This document shows, one piece after another, positions 5,723 through 6,269 of a stretch of 6,269 bases of DNA. The stretch comes from JBKHBQ01 sp046542305. GTDB taxonomy: Bacteria; Bacteroidota; Bacteroidia; Bacteroidales; 4484-276. The position numbers were made by a program, and so were the translations under genes. How positions within the stretch are numbered: position 1 is the first letter of the stretch; the number at the start of each line of letters is the position of its first letter. The notes beneath the pieces are model-generated. The model was not told the origin of the DNA and did no database searches. It saw nothing but the letters and a program-made list of their open reading frames with translations. Where the stretch lies: NCBI GenBank assembly GCA_046542305.1, contig JBKHBQ010000236.1:1-6269 (forward strand), in the 5' to 3' direction.

Positions 5723-6269
5723 ATGAAATTGCTCGTACTGCTACCGAGGGTTCCCTGGCCGCTGGAAAAAGGCGATAAACTGCGTGCATACAATCATATC
5801 AGGTACCTGTCAAAAAACAACGAGATCATACTCTGCGCCCTCAACGAAGGACCGCTTCATGCGGATGCCCTGAAAAACCTGAGGCCCTATTGCCGTTCGA
5901 TACATATTCTGAACATTTCCAAACTGAGTATCGGCATAAATATGTTCAGGGCGCTGTTTAAGGGTATTCCCTTTCAGACGGGTTATTTCTACAATGCGCA
6001 TGCGAAAAGGGCGATCGACAAGGTCATCAGGCAGGAAAAACCGGACCACATTTTTTGCCAGTTGCTGCGTGTGGCGGAGTATGTAAAAAATCAACCCATT
6101 CCAAAAACGCTCGACTATCAGGATGTTTTTTCGAAAGGTATTGAGCGCAGAATCGACAAATCCGGATTTTACCTCAGGCCACTGCTTCGCGAAGAATACA
6201 AACGGCTGATGAGATATGAAAATGAACTCTTCGGGCTTTTCGACAACAAAACCATCATCAGCCGGCCCG
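5723..6269 (+). CDS. Second glycosyltransferase (GT-B N-terminal domain), C terminus outside the window
   Basis: The frame is open from ATG 5723 to the right edge, giving 182 residues and no stop. It opens with MKLLVLLPRVPWPLEKGDKL, where the R-x-P-W-P-x-x-K-G-D-K loop (9-19) followed by R21 closely resembles the start of sugar transferases grouped with exosortase/EpsH-type exopolysaccharide loci (TIGR03087-like). The segment LDYQDVFSK (130-138) matches the position of the D-x-x-D-x-x-S motif in that group. The visible part is the acceptor half of a GT-B enzyme; the donor-binding domain is missing. It follows the first glycosyltransferase by 30 bases on the same strand and shares the aromatic-proline loop at its N terminus (PWP in both), so the two may be distant paralogs acting in sequence on one glycan. 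No signal peptide is evident. The family-level call is fairly firm; the sugar and acceptor are unknown. Confidence 0.82.
   Translation, partial: MKLLVLLPRVPWPLEKGDKLRAYNHIRYLSKNNEIILCALNEGPLHADALKNLRPYCRSIHILNISKLSIGINMFRALFKGIPFQTGYFYNAHAKRAIDKVIRQEKPDHIFCQLLRVAEYVKNQPIPKTLDYQDVFSKGIERRIDKSGFYLRPLLREEYKRLMRYENELFGLFDNKTIISRP

Noticed and set aside
1..6269. tRNA, rRNA, CRISPR array, insertion sequence or prophage genes
   Set aside because: I saw no regularly spaced direct repeats, no terminal inverted repeats around a transposase, and no tRNA-like cloverleaf or rRNA sequence by eye.

Overview
The window looks like a piece of a Bacteroidota (Bacteroidetes) chromosome with moderate GC content. 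Perfect matches to the Bacteroidota -7 promoter box (TAnnTTTG) lie just upstream of four of the five genes. There is little Shine-Dalgarno signal, and the leader of the first gene is very A/T-rich. The protein set (a secreted Asp-box protein and a long-form LptF/LptG permease) also fits that phylum. I cannot name a genus.

Layout. Positions 1-1528 (minus strand) hold the N-terminal 509 residues of a secreted protein with three Asp-box (BNR, sialidase-like) motifs; its C terminus lies beyond the left edge. Positions 1529-1770 are a gap with a recognisable minus-strand promoter for that gene and two small hairpins. Positions 1771-2943 (minus) encode a 390-residue GNAT-fold acyltransferase-like protein of the YghO-like type. 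Positions 2944-3053 are a compact divergent promoter region with one -7 box facing each way. Positions 3054-4496 (plus) encode an LptF/LptG-family permease that appears to start at a TTG codon. It overlaps by four bases (ATGA) a GT4-type glycosyltransferase at 4493-5692. After 30 bases comes a second glycosyltransferase (5723 to the right edge, incomplete) with its own -7 box almost touching its start codon.

How the genes fit together. The plus-strand genes form a likely envelope-glycan unit: an inner-membrane component of lipopolysaccharide transport is co-transcribed and probably translationally coupled with a glycosyltransferase, followed by a second glycosyltransferase. The divergent GNAT-like gene may also act on lipids, because acyltransferases of this general type include the proposed bacterial ceramide synthases, but that is a hypothesis. 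The Asp-box protein is on the same strand as the GNAT-like gene but has its own promoter and no evident functional link.

I saw no tRNA, rRNA, CRISPR array, insertion sequence or phage gene. The window reads as an ordinary chromosomal region. The points most worth checking are the identity of the GNAT-like protein, the TTG start of the permease, and the possible leaderless promoter of the last gene.
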